Position numbers and translations under genes: made by a program. Below, one piece after another: positions 24,342-33,266 of a stretch of 58,548 nucleotides of DNA (the first letter of the stretch is position 1; every line of letters begins with the position of its first letter). Source of the stretch: Armatimonadota bacterium. GTDB lineage: Bacteria; Armatimonadota; Fervidibacteria; Fervidibacterales; Thermosaccharophagaceae. Location of the stretch: positions 1 to 58,548 of the forward strand of contig JANXAS010000020.1 of the NCBI GenBank assembly GCA_025062195.1, read 5' to 3'. Below the pieces are notes generated by a model that was given only the letters and a program-made list of their open reading frames with translations, searched no databases and was not told where the DNA came from.

Positions 24342-24812
24342 TCACTGTTGTGGTGGCTGTTGTGCGCCCGGTTGTTCCGGCTGCTGTGGGGCTTGTTGTG
24401 CTTCTGGTTGTGGTTGCTCTGGTTGAGGTGGTTGTTGTGTGCCCTCAACTGGTTTTTCCTCTGGGGCGGCTTCTGGGAGTTGTATGCCGAGCTTGCTCAA
24501 AGCATCCTGAAGTTCCCTAAACGCCTTTGAGATTTGCTCCGCAGCCAGCTCGGCTTGCCTGCGCGTCTCATTCGCCTTTGCCACTACTTCCTGAAGGCGC
24601 GTCAGCTGGTCTTGCAGCGATGCCCTCTCTTCCCTTTCAGATTGAAGCGGTATATACCACTGCTGCACCAGCACCGCTGTCATAGCAGCGCCGCCGATTA
24701 TTAAGCCCAGAATGAACCCCCAAAGGAAACTTGCACCAGCTCTCGGTTGTGCTGGCGGTTTTGCCTCGGCTTGCTGAGCTTGTGTTGGGGTAACCTCAGG
24801 CTCTTGTGCCAT
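24342..24812 (-). CDS. Single-pass membrane protein with coiled coil and Pro/Gln-rich tail
   Basis: About 156 residues. A Gln/Pro/Ala-rich N-terminus is followed by one membrane span (FLWGFILGLIIGGAAMTAVL), a coiled coil from about 60 to 105 (LQDQLTRLQEVVAKANETRR) and a tail made almost entirely of P, Q, E and A. The ATG at 24812 has GGAGGTGATTAGA directly upstream. No family recognised. The low-complexity tail suggests a flexible spacer in the envelope. Confidence 0.6.
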   Translation of the reverse strand: MAQEPEVTPTQAQQAEAKPPAQPRAGASFLWGFILGLIIGGAAMTAVLVQQWYIPLQSEREERASLQDQLTRLQEVVAKANETRRQAELAAEQISKAFRELQDALSKLGIQLPEAAPEEKPVEGTQQPPQPEQPQPEAQQAPQQPEQPGAQQPPQQ

Positions 24813-24978
24813 TCTAATCACCTCCACAGGTTATTTTGATGACCGCCCGCTTTACCATCCACCACCTGCTCCTACACTTGCGCAATTCAAAGTTTGCCAC
24901 GCGCCAAATGTATTGCCAATGGTCATGCCAATTGCGCTTGTCGCAAAGCCCATGAAGAGGCTACTAAGTTGACATGCG

Positions 24979-25395
24979 CTAATTACATGTCCACCTGAAT
25001 GTAGCCCTCGCCACAATTGGGCGCTCACTTGCAATAATACGGGGTATGCCGGGGAGCAGTTTTGCATCATAAATTACGGTTACAGTGACAGGTCCACCCT
25101 TCGCACGACTACCTTGAGGAGGCTCAATGCGCACTATTGCCTTCTCGTAATTTGGGAGAGATGAGAGGCGCTCACGCACTATCGTTATCACTTCACTGTC
25201 GGACTTGCAAAGGGCAGCGCTTCGAGCGCCCTCCCTTGCAGCCGTGTTAATAAGGTGTAGGTAGTTGAACATCTGACCGAAGAACAGAATGCCACTCACT
25301 ATGAACACGAGCACGATCAAACCGACAGCAAGCTCAAGCAGTGCTTGCCCACAAATACCTTTGTTTGTGGTGAAACTTCCGGTGCAGCGCGTCAT
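24979..25395 (-). CDS. TadE-like pilus assembly protein
   Basis: 138 residues with the TadE/TadG start: GQALLELAVGLIVLVFIVSG, a prepilin-like hydrophobic helix with Glu at position +5 of the Q-A-L-L-E-L-A run, then LINTAAREGARSAAL, the family hallmark. The rest is a small beta-rich domain. GGTGAGGTAAG precedes the ATG. TadE-like minor pilins act in Flp/Tad pilus assembly, but no other tad genes are in the window. A short hydrophobic frame downstream (24852-24953) ends in GAGGGW; it has no ribosome site and I do not call it. Confidence 0.72.
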   Translation of the reverse strand: MTRCTGSFTTNKGICGQALLELAVGLIVLVFIVSGILFFGQMFNYLHLINTAAREGARSAALCKSDSEVITIVRERLSSLPNYEKAIVRIEPPQGSRAKGGPVTVTVIYDAKLLPGIPRIIASERPIVARATFRWTCN

Positions 25396-25510
25396 CTTAC
25401 CTCACCGCAACTAAATTCTCAGATCAAATGCCATCAGCCTTATACCAGACGATATCTGCGAACTTCCATAACAACATCCCTGTTCAATTCTTGTTCAAAA
25501 GGTCTGATCG

Positions 25511-25987
25511 TCAACCATGCATCAAGTTGAGCACGCAACTAAGGTGCTCACGCTCGTCGGTGAGGAGTTGTTCCACCTTTGAGCGCTCGCCCTCCGGGAC
25601 ATAGTTGAGCAATGTCTCGTAGAGCAGTATGCTGTCCTTCTCCAGCTGTATGGCAAGCTTTGCTATTTCTTCGGCGCTGCCATATTTTGCAATTCGCTCC
25701 ACTTCCTCCTTCCCAAGGATCGTGCGCGAAGTTATAAGGGCATGCACATACGATTGCCACTCGCCCGGGTAACTCTCCGGGGTATCCGGGGCGCATTGTT
25801 TTAGCACCTGATAGAGTTCACGGAAACGCTGCTCATGTTGTCGCTCACATTCGGCAAGCCCTTCAAATATCTTGCGCCTTTCGTCATCTTGAGCAAAGAG
25901 GGCAACCTGAGAATAAAATTCGGCGCCCATCCTTTCAAGTTCCACCGCCACATCTATAACCTCGCACGCTGTGAACAGCTTTGTCAT
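25511..25987 (-). CDS. Rubrerythrin-like diiron protein, paralogue 2
   Basis: 158 residues, the same length as the paralogue at 21697-22173. Ligand motifs are VELERMGAEFY, AECERQHEQRF, LEKDSILLYETL and DEREHLSCV. The central SYPGEWQSYVHALITSRTILG region (core SYPGEWQ) is kept. It has no rubredoxin domain. GGGGTGATG lies upstream of the ATG. Two diverged copies about 3.8 kb apart suggest an old duplication and distinct roles. Confidence 0.82.
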   Translation of the reverse strand: MTKLFTACEVIDVAVELERMGAEFYSQVALFAQDDERRKIFEGLAECERQHEQRFRELYQVLKQCAPDTPESYPGEWQSYVHALITSRTILGKEEVERIAKYGSAEEIAKLAIQLEKDSILLYETLLNYVPEGERSKVEQLLTDEREHLSCVLNLMHG

Positions 25988-26391
25988 AAATCATCACCCC
26001 AAACATCGCCGCATCTATGGTGTCATCTAAAAGTTTAACATTCAGCAGCCCATCGCTTTATTATGCGCCCATAGACTTACTAAGCCATTCCTCGCCGCAT
26101 AACTGCTTGAGCCCCAAATCCGCTTAGCGTTGAGCTGAGAAGACAGCGAGGACGGCTATTCTAATTCGCTGACAACCGATGCTCATGCGGGCTTTTTGCT
26201 TCACCAACAAGTTTGCCAGCTTATACTGGTTGTGGGTTGCCAGTCAGCGTTGTTTTCATAAGGGTGGACGACAGTCCCACATGAACGGCGACAAAAACAA
26301 ACGATGTAGTCGGCTTAACAGCCATCCCTACTATATTTGCGCAACTCTTAGCGGTTGCAAATCCGCCCTGTTGCCAATTTGGATGAAAAGT
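25988..26391. other. Intergenic region
   Basis: No gene seen. A short hairpin-like GGCTTAACAGCC sits near 26313-26324 and resembles GGCTTAACGGCTGCC near 20368-20382, another hint of dispersed palindromic repeats. Confidence 0.4.
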
Positions 26392-27585
26392 TTAAATCAT
26401 GTTCATCTCAACAGGTGGCAGCGGTATTGGTAGGCACTCCTTGAACAGCCTTTCGCCGAGCCCGGATGCGCGCACGCCAGTTATTGTTTCACCTGGCGGT
26501 TGACCAAGCATTGTCCAGACCAAGTTTGTCTCCCCGGTGATTTGCATCCATCCACCTCTGCCCCATGAAACATACCTTTCCCTGCCGGCATTAAGCTCAA
26601 TGCCGCGCACAAATTCAGGTGATAGATGGCTCTCAAAGTAGGGCAGCAACTTGCGCATAGTTGAGACGAAATCAATGACGACATATGTGCCGCTGCGCCT
26701 CACATCGGAGCAATTCAAATTCAAGTTGCTTAGCATGCGAGAGAGATTATCACCACGCCATACATCAATCCAAACTTCGGCGTCGTTGGGCAAGCCCAAT
26801 GCAAGTTCGCGCAGTGCCCCAAGCAAGAGAAACCTATCTCCGGCGAACTCAAACACTCTAACCCACTTGCGTCCATTTCGCTCTTGAAGACTCGTCATGA
26901 GCAAATATCCAATCGGTTCACCATCCTGTTCAACCAATTGGAATTCGCACCTTTGACCGGCGCAGTGCTCATAACGCAATACGACTTCGTAGTCCGAAAT
27001 CGGACGCACAAACCTGAGCGCCTCTTGCTCATAGAGGCGTGATAGGAGTGACGCATCCTCAATTGAAGCCCTCCGCAGGGAGACTGGTGGGACATTGCTG
27101 ATGGCGTTGACCATCTCGTCCCTCAATGCTGTGAACCTGAGCAAGCCACCGGTTGGTCTTGCGCCGACCCTGCGATACATTGGTCTATCACCGGAGATGC
27201 AAACAAAGTCAACGCCATTCTCCCTGAAGCGCTGCATTGTCGCAGCCAGTATGGTGCTCGCAAGCCCTCTGTTGCGAAATTCGGGCAGTGTGCTCACGCT
27301 GCCAACATATCCCAGACGCAATTTGCAACCGTGAACTATGAAATCTCTTTCAAGGCGCTGTATGACAGAGACTGCACGCCCCTCGTAGAACATCGCAAAT
27401 GTTTCCTCCCTTGCGCCGGGACGAAGCGCCATAGGCCATCTGCAAGCTCCAGCAACATACTCAGGTGCGCCATGCGGCTCAAAGAAAACGGTATAGAGCA
27501 CACGAATTATGCTCTCAGCCTCCTCGGGGGTTGGTGTCCTTGGTCCATCAAATGGCTCAACATGCTCAATGCTTTCAACACCCAT
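26392..27585 (-). CDS. Eis-like GNAT acetyltransferase
   Basis: 397 residues. An N-terminal GNAT domain has the acetyl-CoA loop TLPEFRNRGLASTILAATM (V/I-x-P-x-x-R-x-x-G). A second, degenerate GNAT region follows at about 170-285, and a C-terminal SCP2-like domain at about 300-397 ends with a free carboxyl tail (VEMNMI). This three-domain layout is that of Eis-family N-acetyltransferases that modify amines such as lysines or aminoglycosides. The real substrate cannot be read from sequence. GGAGGTGG is upstream. It stands alone on the minus strand. Confidence 0.8.
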   Translation of the reverse strand: MGVESIEHVEPFDGPRTPTPEEAESIIRVLYTVFFEPHGAPEYVAGACRWPMALRPGAREETFAMFYEGRAVSVIQRLERDFIVHGCKLRLGYVGSVSTLPEFRNRGLASTILAATMQRFRENGVDFVCISGDRPMYRRVGARPTGGLLRFTALRDEMVNAISNVPPVSLRRASIEDASLLSRLYEQEALRFVRPISDYEVVLRYEHCAGQRCEFQLVEQDGEPIGYLLMTSLQERNGRKWVRVFEFAGDRFLLLGALRELALGLPNDAEVWIDVWRGDNLSRMLSNLNLNCSDVRRSGTYVVIDFVSTMRKLLPYFESHLSPEFVRGIELNAGRERYVSWGRGGWMQITGETNLVWTMLGQPPGETITGVRASGLGERLFKECLPIPLPPVEMNMI

Positions 27586-27962
27586 TTCAATCCACCTCCA
27601 AATGGGGGGTCTTCGCCTGCTAAGCTTTTATATTGGCTTAGGGCTTGTGCAATTGACAGGGTTTGGTGGGGGCTTAAGCCACACAAAATTTTGATATGGG
27701 CTGCGCAACCACACTCGGAGTGGGAATTGCCCATTTAGAACCACTTTAATGGAGGGTGGCTCTCCTGAGCCACCGAAAATTATCGGTGCATCGGGAAATG
27801 CACCCTTCAGAGAAATCATCGGTGTTGAAGACCTGTAACATAGTTGGCAAAAGCAGCCCACCAACAAAATTTGTAGTATAGAGCTGATGGTTTTTGTTGT
27901 GCATCAAGGGATGTGCCTTCAAGGGAGTGCCGAGCCTTAAAGCACAGCTTGAAGGATGACCA
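27586..27962. other. Intergenic region with one strong hairpin
   Basis: A perfect 8-bp hairpin, GGTGGCTC-TCCT-GAGCCACC, lies at 27755-27774. It has no T tract on either strand. The rest shows no gene or RNA that I can support. Confidence 0.5.
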
Positions 27963-29012
27963 CTACTTCGTCAAGTTTACACCGTTTTGGTTCAATCGTT
28001 TGACAAGCTCCCGTAAACGCTCTCGCACAAGCGCCGGATCAAGTTCAAATGCCCTTTCAAACTCCTTAATGGCGTCCTCAAAACTGCCACTGTAAAGCTC
28101 GCACAGTCCAAGGTAGTAGTGCGTCAAGGCGAGCGATTGATCGGCTGAGCCGAATTCCACACGGGCATCATCAAGCTCACCAAGATGCAATTGGATGGCT
28201 CCTTTGAGGAGGTGGTAATCGGGATGGGTATCATGCACACCAACATCTTCAACCAGCATCTGAGCAATATTTGACATGCCAGCGTCAAGCAACAGTATGA
28301 CAAGTGCGAAGCGTAAATTGAAGTTGTTCGGGTTGTAGTGAAAAGCCCTCGCAAAGTAGGTGATTGACTTGAGAAGGTCTTGCTTTGAGGCGCTTATCAT
28401 GCCACGCCATGCATACCACCATGAAGCTATGGTGCTCAAAAATGGGGCTGGCTCACCGCTCCTTGAGATAAGCTCTTTCACTGTCTCCTTGATGTCAGCG
28501 GCTGCATTTAGCTCCGGTGCTCTCCTTTCCTTCGCCAACCTTTCAAGTATGGCGAGCATGCGTGATTGAATCTTAGCATCATCCGCAATTTCATTAGCCG
28601 AAAGCAATTTCAAAGCCTCGTCCAACTCGCCCAGCTCAAGCAGCGCAAGGGCGAGTAAAGAAATAGCAACAAGGTTCCTCGGGTTAACTTTTAAGGCAGC
28701 CTCGCAAAGGTTGCGAGTTCGCTCATACATGCCGAGTTCATCATAAGCACGGGCAAGCAAGATCAGCGTTGCAACATCTTTTGAGGGGTGAGCTTCACTC
28801 TGATTGAGCACTTGAAGAGCTGACTCAACTTCGCCGATTCGTGAAAGGGCAATCGCACGATAAATTTGCAACCTGACATCATCGGCGAATGATAGCGCTC
28901 GCTCAATATGCCTGAGCGCCCTCTCATATTCACCGCTGTTTAGCTTGCTCAGACCGCGCCCACTGTGCCACTCAAACAGCAACTTCCAAAGAGCCTTTGA
29001 CAATCTGCGCAT
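27963..29012 (-). CDS. TPR-repeat protein
   Basis: 349 residues made of 34-residue tetratricopeptide units, e.g. KLNSGEYERALRHIERAL, AYDELGMYERTRNLCEAAL, ALLELGELDEALKLL and LGLCELYSGSFEDAIKEFERA. There is no signal peptide; an N-terminal Arg/Trp-rich segment (MRRLSKALWKLLFEW) may bind a membrane or partner. TPR proteins hold multiprotein assemblies together; the partner is unknown. It is the last gene after the division cluster, 52 bases from the FAH-family gene. Confidence 0.8.
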   Translation of the reverse strand: MRRLSKALWKLLFEWHSGRGLSKLNSGEYERALRHIERALSFADDVRLQIYRAIALSRIGEVESALQVLNQSEAHPSKDVATLILLARAYDELGMYERTRNLCEAALKVNPRNLVAISLLALALLELGELDEALKLLSANEIADDAKIQSRMLAILERLAKERRAPELNAAADIKETVKELISRSGEPAPFLSTIASWWYAWRGMISASKQDLLKSITYFARAFHYNPNNFNLRFALVILLLDAGMSNIAQMLVEDVGVHDTHPDYHLLKGAIQLHLGELDDARVEFGSADQSLALTHYYLGLCELYSGSFEDAIKEFERAFELDPALVRERLRELVKRLNQNGVNLTK

Positions 29013-29064
29013 CTCTTTGAGGCTCCCTCAACAGATTTAAAGATGTGTCAAAATGAGCAGCAGG

Positions 29065-29943
29065 TTATGAAAGCCTTGGCGATACCACACGGTTGTGCAG
29101 GCGCCCAATTCGTTCAACTTCTGCCTCAACTACATCGCCGACTTTAAGCAGTGCTGATGGGTCACGAGATATTCCGACACCACCCGGCGTGCCTGTGGCA
29201 ATCACATCTCCGGGAAGGAGCGTCATGTGCTTGCTAATGAAGGAGATGATTTGGGGTATGCCGAATATAAGGTTTGAAGTTGAGCTGTCCTGGCGCAACT
29301 CACCGTTTACCCAAAGCCTGATTCTCAGGGTATGCACATCTCCAATCTCATCGTGTGTGACAAGATATGGTCCCATGGGGGCAAATGTGTCACAACTCTT
29401 CCCGCGAAACCATTGTTTGTCCTTTGCCTGTAAGTCCCTTGCGGTCACATCGTTGAAGACTGAATAACCGGCGACATAGTTCAGAGCCTCTTCCTCGCCC
29501 ACATCTTTGCATCTTCTCCCCATGATCACAGCTAACTCAACTTCATAATCAAGCTGGCTTGTCACCTCAGGATAAACTATTGGGTCATAAGGACCGCACA
29601 CAGCTGTTGGCGCCTTCGCAAAAAGCAGGGGCTCGTCTGGGAGTTCCATTTTGAGTTCAGCTGCATGATCCTTGTAATTAAGCCCGAGAGCAATAACCTT
29701 ACCCGGAGCCGGCACCGGTGAACCAATGCGCACGCCATCAAGTTCAATCAGGGCGTGCTTAGGGAGCTCTTCCTTGCGCTCAAGCAATTTACGCACATCA
29801 TCCAAATAGCCTCCCTTGAGGAAATCAACAGCATCCCAAGGTAGTGAACCCTTAGATGCCAGATGTAAGTCAGCTGCCAATCTGTCACTTACAATGACGG
29901 CTAATCTCTCCTCACCGGCATCACCATATGTTAAAAGGCGCAT
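29065..29943 (-). CDS. Fumarylacetoacetate hydrolase-family protein
   Basis: About 292 residues. The FAH domain covers the C-terminal 210 residues: KVIALGLNYKDHAAELKM, then metal-binding acids in LDYEVELAVIMGRR and VFNDVTARDLQ, and the end GDVIATGTPGGVG. Such enzymes hydrolyse or decarboxylate acyl-pyruvates and oxaloacetate. The ATG at 29943 (MRLLTYG) follows AAGGTGGTG; the open frame upstream is not used. It directly follows ftsA on the same strand, in the place where ftsZ is often found; a functional link to division is unlikely. Confidence 0.9.
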   Translation of the reverse strand: MRLLTYGDAGEERLAVIVSDRLAADLHLASKGSLPWDAVDFLKGGYLDDVRKLLERKEELPKHALIELDGVRIGSPVPAPGKVIALGLNYKDHAAELKMELPDEPLLFAKAPTAVCGPYDPIVYPEVTSQLDYEVELAVIMGRRCKDVGEEEALNYVAGYSVFNDVTARDLQAKDKQWFRGKSCDTFAPMGPYLVTHDEIGDVHTLRIRLWVNGELRQDSSTSNLIFGIPQIISFISKHMTLLPGDVIATGTPGGVGISRDPSALLKVGDVVEAEVERIGRLHNRVVSPRLS

Positions 29944-29983
29944 TTTGTGCACCACCTTATCGGGGCAAGTTTGTGTGGCTTGC

Positions 29984-31231
29984 TCAACGCCCAAATGCCG
30001 ACTTTAGCTTTTGAAAGAATGAGCGGAATGCTCCTGAAAGGCGCTGCCACAGTGAACCCTCCCTGAATTCGCCAATTTGCTCCCCAGCCAATTTCGCTGC
30101 ATGCAGCAGCAATCCAATGCTGGTGGCGTAAGCTGGGCTTTTCAGTGGCTCGCTGATTTCAATTGGCACCTTTGGTGAGCCGATCCTAACGGGTAAGTCC
30201 ATAACTTCTTTCACCAATTCGTCGGTGTGCTTTAACAGCGAGCCACCGCCAGTTAGAACCACCCCACTTGCAATGCTTTCTGCAAATCCGGATTCCAAAA
30301 TGGCTGCGTGGGCAATCTCAAATAACTCTCGCATCCTTGGCTCAATGATCTGCGCTAACACCCTTTTGGGAAGCAGCCTTGTGGTGTTTGATCCAACATC
30401 TTTGACTTCAACCACCTCGTCCTTTTCAAGCTTGCTTTGGAGCGCACACCCATGCCGGAGTTTCAACACTTCCGCTTCCTGAAAGGATGTGCGCAAGCCA
30501 ATTGATAGGTCTTGCGTGACTTGGTTGCCACCGATTGGCAGCGCCCTTGAGTAGGCAATGCTTCCGCCGATGAAAATGGCAATGTCTGTGGTTCCACCAC
30601 CTATGTCAATCAGAGCCACGCCAAGTTGTTTTTCTGTCTCGGTGAGCACAGCCTCAGCCGCCGCTATAGGCTCCAAGACAAGCTCAACATGCTCAATGCC
30701 TGAGCGATGAAGGCACTCAACGAGGTTGCGCATGAAGGATGTCCTTGCAAAGACGAAGTGAACATCGGCTGCAAGTTTCCTGCCGTGCATCCCAACGGGG
30801 TTGCGCACACCGCTCAAGCCGTCAAGTATAAACTGCCTTTGGATCACATGCAGCAATTCATAATCTTCAGGAACGGTTACAAGCACCCTCGCCTCATTGA
30901 GCAGCCTGTGCACATGCTCCTCAGTTATGATATCATCCTCACCGTGAATTGAGATTGTGGAGCGGCAATTGAAGCTGCGGATGTGATGACCAGTTATGCC
31001 AACTACGACTCGGTTCACACGCACGCCAGCCATCCGTTCTGCCCTCTGCAACGATTCAGTTATAGCCGAAGTGGTTGCCTCCATATCAACGATGAGCCCT
31101 TTTCGTAGTCCCCTTGACGGGACCACACTGTAGCCGAGCATGCTGAGTGAGCCATCCTCGTGTGCCTGCCCCATAAGGGTGCAAATCTTCGTTGTGCCAA
31201 CATCAATGGCGCAAAGGATAGATTCACCCAC
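29984..31231 (-). CDS. ftsA: Cell division protein FtsA
   Basis: About 415 residues of the actin-like division protein that tethers FtsZ to the membrane. Motifs: AIDVGTTKICTLMG (phosphate 1), LIDIGGGTTDIAIF (phosphate 2), VVLTGGGSLL (adenosine), the 1C-type domain, and a C-terminal amphipathic helix RSFFQKLKSAFGR for membrane attachment. The GTG at 31231 has GGGAG eight bases upstream; the frame is open to 31258. It is the last division gene of the cluster. No ftsZ follows it. Confidence 0.93.
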   Translation of the reverse strand: MGESILCAIDVGTTKICTLMGQAHEDGSLSMLGYSVVPSRGLRKGLIVDMEATTSAITESLQRAERMAGVRVNRVVVGITGHHIRSFNCRSTISIHGEDDIITEEHVHRLLNEARVLVTVPEDYELLHVIQRQFILDGLSGVRNPVGMHGRKLAADVHFVFARTSFMRNLVECLHRSGIEHVELVLEPIAAAEAVLTETEKQLGVALIDIGGGTTDIAIFIGGSIAYSRALPIGGNQVTQDLSIGLRTSFQEAEVLKLRHGCALQSKLEKDEVVEVKDVGSNTTRLLPKRVLAQIIEPRMRELFEIAHAAILESGFAESIASGVVLTGGGSLLKHTDELVKEVMDLPVRIGSPKVPIEISEPLKSPAYATSIGLLLHAAKLAGEQIGEFREGSLWQRLSGAFRSFFQKLKSAFGR

Positions 31232-31258
31232 TTCGTCCACTCCCGTTCTGCTACACAA

Positions 31259-31705
31259 TCAGCCTTCAACCTTCATAGCACCTTGTCCAGAGGCTGTCTC
31301 TCCCTCGCTTACAGCCATGCTTGAGGCAACCTTCCGCTCCTCAAACCACCTCAACAGCCTATCAAGCATTATGCGCCTTATCACAGCAAGGTTGTTAAAT
31401 ATGCGCAACCCGAACACAACCACAACTGCCACCATCAAATCAATACCGAGCACTTGATTCCCAATGTAGGCGAGAAAGGATGCCATTAGCATGTTAACGA
31501 AGAAGCCGGAAAGGAAGATGCGCTTATCAAAGTTGCCCTGAAGTGCCGCTCTTATCCCGCCAACAATTGTGTCAAAGCCTGCAAGCACAGCCAGACCAAT
31601 GTAATCCGAGAACTTAACTAACAACGGTGTCAAAGGCACCGTCATATAAAGCCCAAGCAGCAATCCAACTATGAGAGCCATCGTCGCAACCCATAAGCTC
31701 ACCAT
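31259..31705 (-). CDS. sbp: Small basic family protein (Sbp, DUF1290)
   Basis: 148 residues with three to four membrane helices. The DUF1290 pattern is clear: GFDTIVGGIRAALQGNFDKR, then FLSGFFVNMLMASFLAYIGNQ and VFGLRIFNNLAVIRR. The function is poorly known, but sbp lies in the dcw region of many Firmicutes and related phyla. A 30-residue soluble tail is unusual. It overlaps the DUF881 gene by seven bases, so it is translationally coupled. Confidence 0.88.
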   Translation of the reverse strand: MVSLWVATMALIVGLLLGLYMTVPLTPLLVKFSDYIGLAVLAGFDTIVGGIRAALQGNFDKRIFLSGFFVNMLMASFLAYIGNQVLGIDLMVAVVVVFGLRIFNNLAVIRRIMLDRLLRWFEERKVASSMAVSEGETASGQGAMKVEG

Positions 31706-32478
31706 GTCGTTACACCTTCAAGAAACTCTTCGGCAGGTAGATCAACCGGGCGTGCATATTTGAACTTTGGCGGTGTGCGCATAGGTGGTATCCTTACCTC
31801 ACGCCTCGGCACGACCTTAACTTGAAGCCCTATCACTTTCAATCTATCAATTATGCCCTGAGGTATAGTCAGCGCTTTGATCATGTCATCCGGATTGCCA
31901 ACAGCATAAATGAGATACGGTGAGGCGATTCTATGCCCGTTGACCATGATGAACGCCTCCGAGCATCTTATCTCAGAGGTGGCAATTAGCCTCTCGCCAT
32001 TTATGGCGATTGCCTCGGCACCAGCAGCTCTAAGCTCATTCACCACCTCACGCAGATCCAAGTCATGGACATACGCTCCCGGCATTGTCGTGCTCTTTGA
32101 ATCTCTCAATTCAATGATGATGCCGGGACCTTTGACAGGCGTCAGCCCTGCAAGCAACATCGCCTTAACCAAGTTCCTTCGCATTGCATCAAGCAATGAC
32201 TTGCCTTTGCTCGCCCTGCGCTCATACTCCGAAAGCTGCGAACGCAGGCTGTCCACTTCCTTCTGCAACGCTTTTATCTCCTCCTGAGCCTCAACAAGCC
32301 TTTGTGCGAGCCAGTTGGCGCGCTGATGTATTGGCATTGGTTCGCTACCTCCCCTCATCGCCCTCACTTGATGGGCGATAAGGAAACCCAGAAGCAGCGA
32401 TGCAATTGAGAGGCTTGCAAGCCATCCAACATCTACTCCCTTAGGGATGGTAACCTTCAACACATGCGTCAACTTCAT
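31699..32478 (-). CDS. DUF881 division-cluster protein (YlxW-like)
   Basis: 259 residues. There is an N-terminal membrane helix at about 18-38, a coiled coil at about 55-95 (EAQEEIKALQKEVDSLRSQL), then the DUF881 domain: VKGPGIIIELRD, LREVVNELRAAGAEAIAING, and AFIMVNGHRIASPYLIYAVG. Its role is unknown, but the location next to divIB and ftsA is conserved in Firmicutes-like lineages. A C-terminal Arg/Pro-rich tail of about 40 residues is added. Confidence 0.88.
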   Translation of the reverse strand: MKLTHVLKVTIPKGVDVGWLASLSIASLLLGFLIAHQVRAMRGGSEPMPIHQRANWLAQRLVEAQEEIKALQKEVDSLRSQLSEYERRASKGKSLLDAMRRNLVKAMLLAGLTPVKGPGIIIELRDSKSTTMPGAYVHDLDLREVVNELRAAGAEAIAINGERLIATSEIRCSEAFIMVNGHRIASPYLIYAVGNPDDMIKALTIPQGIIDRLKVIGLQVKVVPRREVRIPPMRTPPKFKYARPVDLPAEEFLEGVTTW

Positions 32479-32550
32479 ATTTCAATTTCAACCCCCTCAG
32501 AATGCAAAGGAGATGCTAAACCTCTCAGCTTCACCTGTTAGCGAAAAGCT

Positions 32551-33249
32551 TTACTTCAGAACACGATATGAACATCTTTTCATTGAGCGAGCATCAATCA
32601 CTATCGGCTGCCCAACTCTTTCCCTCAATTTTGTATAAACGGCAGCCGCCAACGCAAGGCGTTTATTTAGACCGACATCGCCACCCAATTCAATGATACT
32701 CCCGTCTCCCATCCGGAGCTTAATTTCGTTTGCGTCCCCAAGCTCAATTTTTCCGACACCGCTAAGCCCAACTGACGGGAGCAGAGATAGGATGCGTTTC
32801 AATCTCAAAAAATGCTCCTTCGGCAAACGCTTACCAATTCCCAGCCCCTTAAACCTCTCCGAGACAAACAAGGGCAGCTCGCTCACGCCTTCAACCAACA
32901 CACCCTCAATTTGCTTGTAAATCAAACCGTCGCCCGAAACGGCATACAATCCTCGTTCTGTTCTTATCAACCCGACGGGCTTGCGTGCCTCCAATTCCAC
33001 TACTACAGTATAGGGCAAAGCTATGCGTGCATTTGCACCAGCTACAAATGGTTCGTTTGCGAAAAATCTTGAAACATCCCGCCGCACAAACAGAATGCAT
33101 CTTCCGAGTAGAACAGACCTGCAGTTGTTCAATGCCTCCCTTGATGAAAGTTCGGCTCCCTTAAACACAACATGCCGAACACGCAGATGCGTGATGAGGA
33201 CAATAAAAATCGCCAGGCAGATAAGTGTGGTAGCAACCGTGAGTCGCAT
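32551..33249 (-). CDS. ftsQ: Division protein FtsQ/DivIB
   Basis: About 232 residues. A cytoplasmic stub and one membrane helix (LTVATTLICLAIFIVLITHL) are followed by a POTRA-type domain beginning LRVRHVVFKGAELSS and the beta domain. The C-terminal region (GQPIVIDARSMKRCSYRVL) corresponds to the usual final strand that reports a Lys/Arg-rich end. The ATG at 33249 is chosen because it lies 18 bases after ddl; it lacks a strong ribosome site, and AGGAGG lies farther upstream, so the start is uncertain. Confidence 0.85.
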   Translation of the reverse strand: MRLTVATTLICLAIFIVLITHLRVRHVVFKGAELSSREALNNCRSVLLGRCILFVRRDVSRFFANEPFVAGANARIALPYTVVVELEARKPVGLIRTERGLYAVSGDGLIYKQIEGVLVEGVSELPLFVSERFKGLGIGKRLPKEHFLRLKRILSLLPSVGLSGVGKIELGDANEIKLRMGDGSIIELGGDVGLNKRLALAAAVYTKLRERVGQPIVIDARSMKRCSYRVLK

Positions 33250-33266
33250 GATAGTGTGTGAAGTGT

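Noticed and set aside
24852-24953. Short hydrophobic frame after the TadE-like gene, possible Flp-type pilin
   Set aside because: No ribosome site and no prepilin cleavage motif. It is too short to support.
27755-27774. GGTGGCTC/GAGCCACC hairpin as a rho-independent terminator
   Set aside because: No T tract follows on either strand. It is kept only as an intergenic hairpin.
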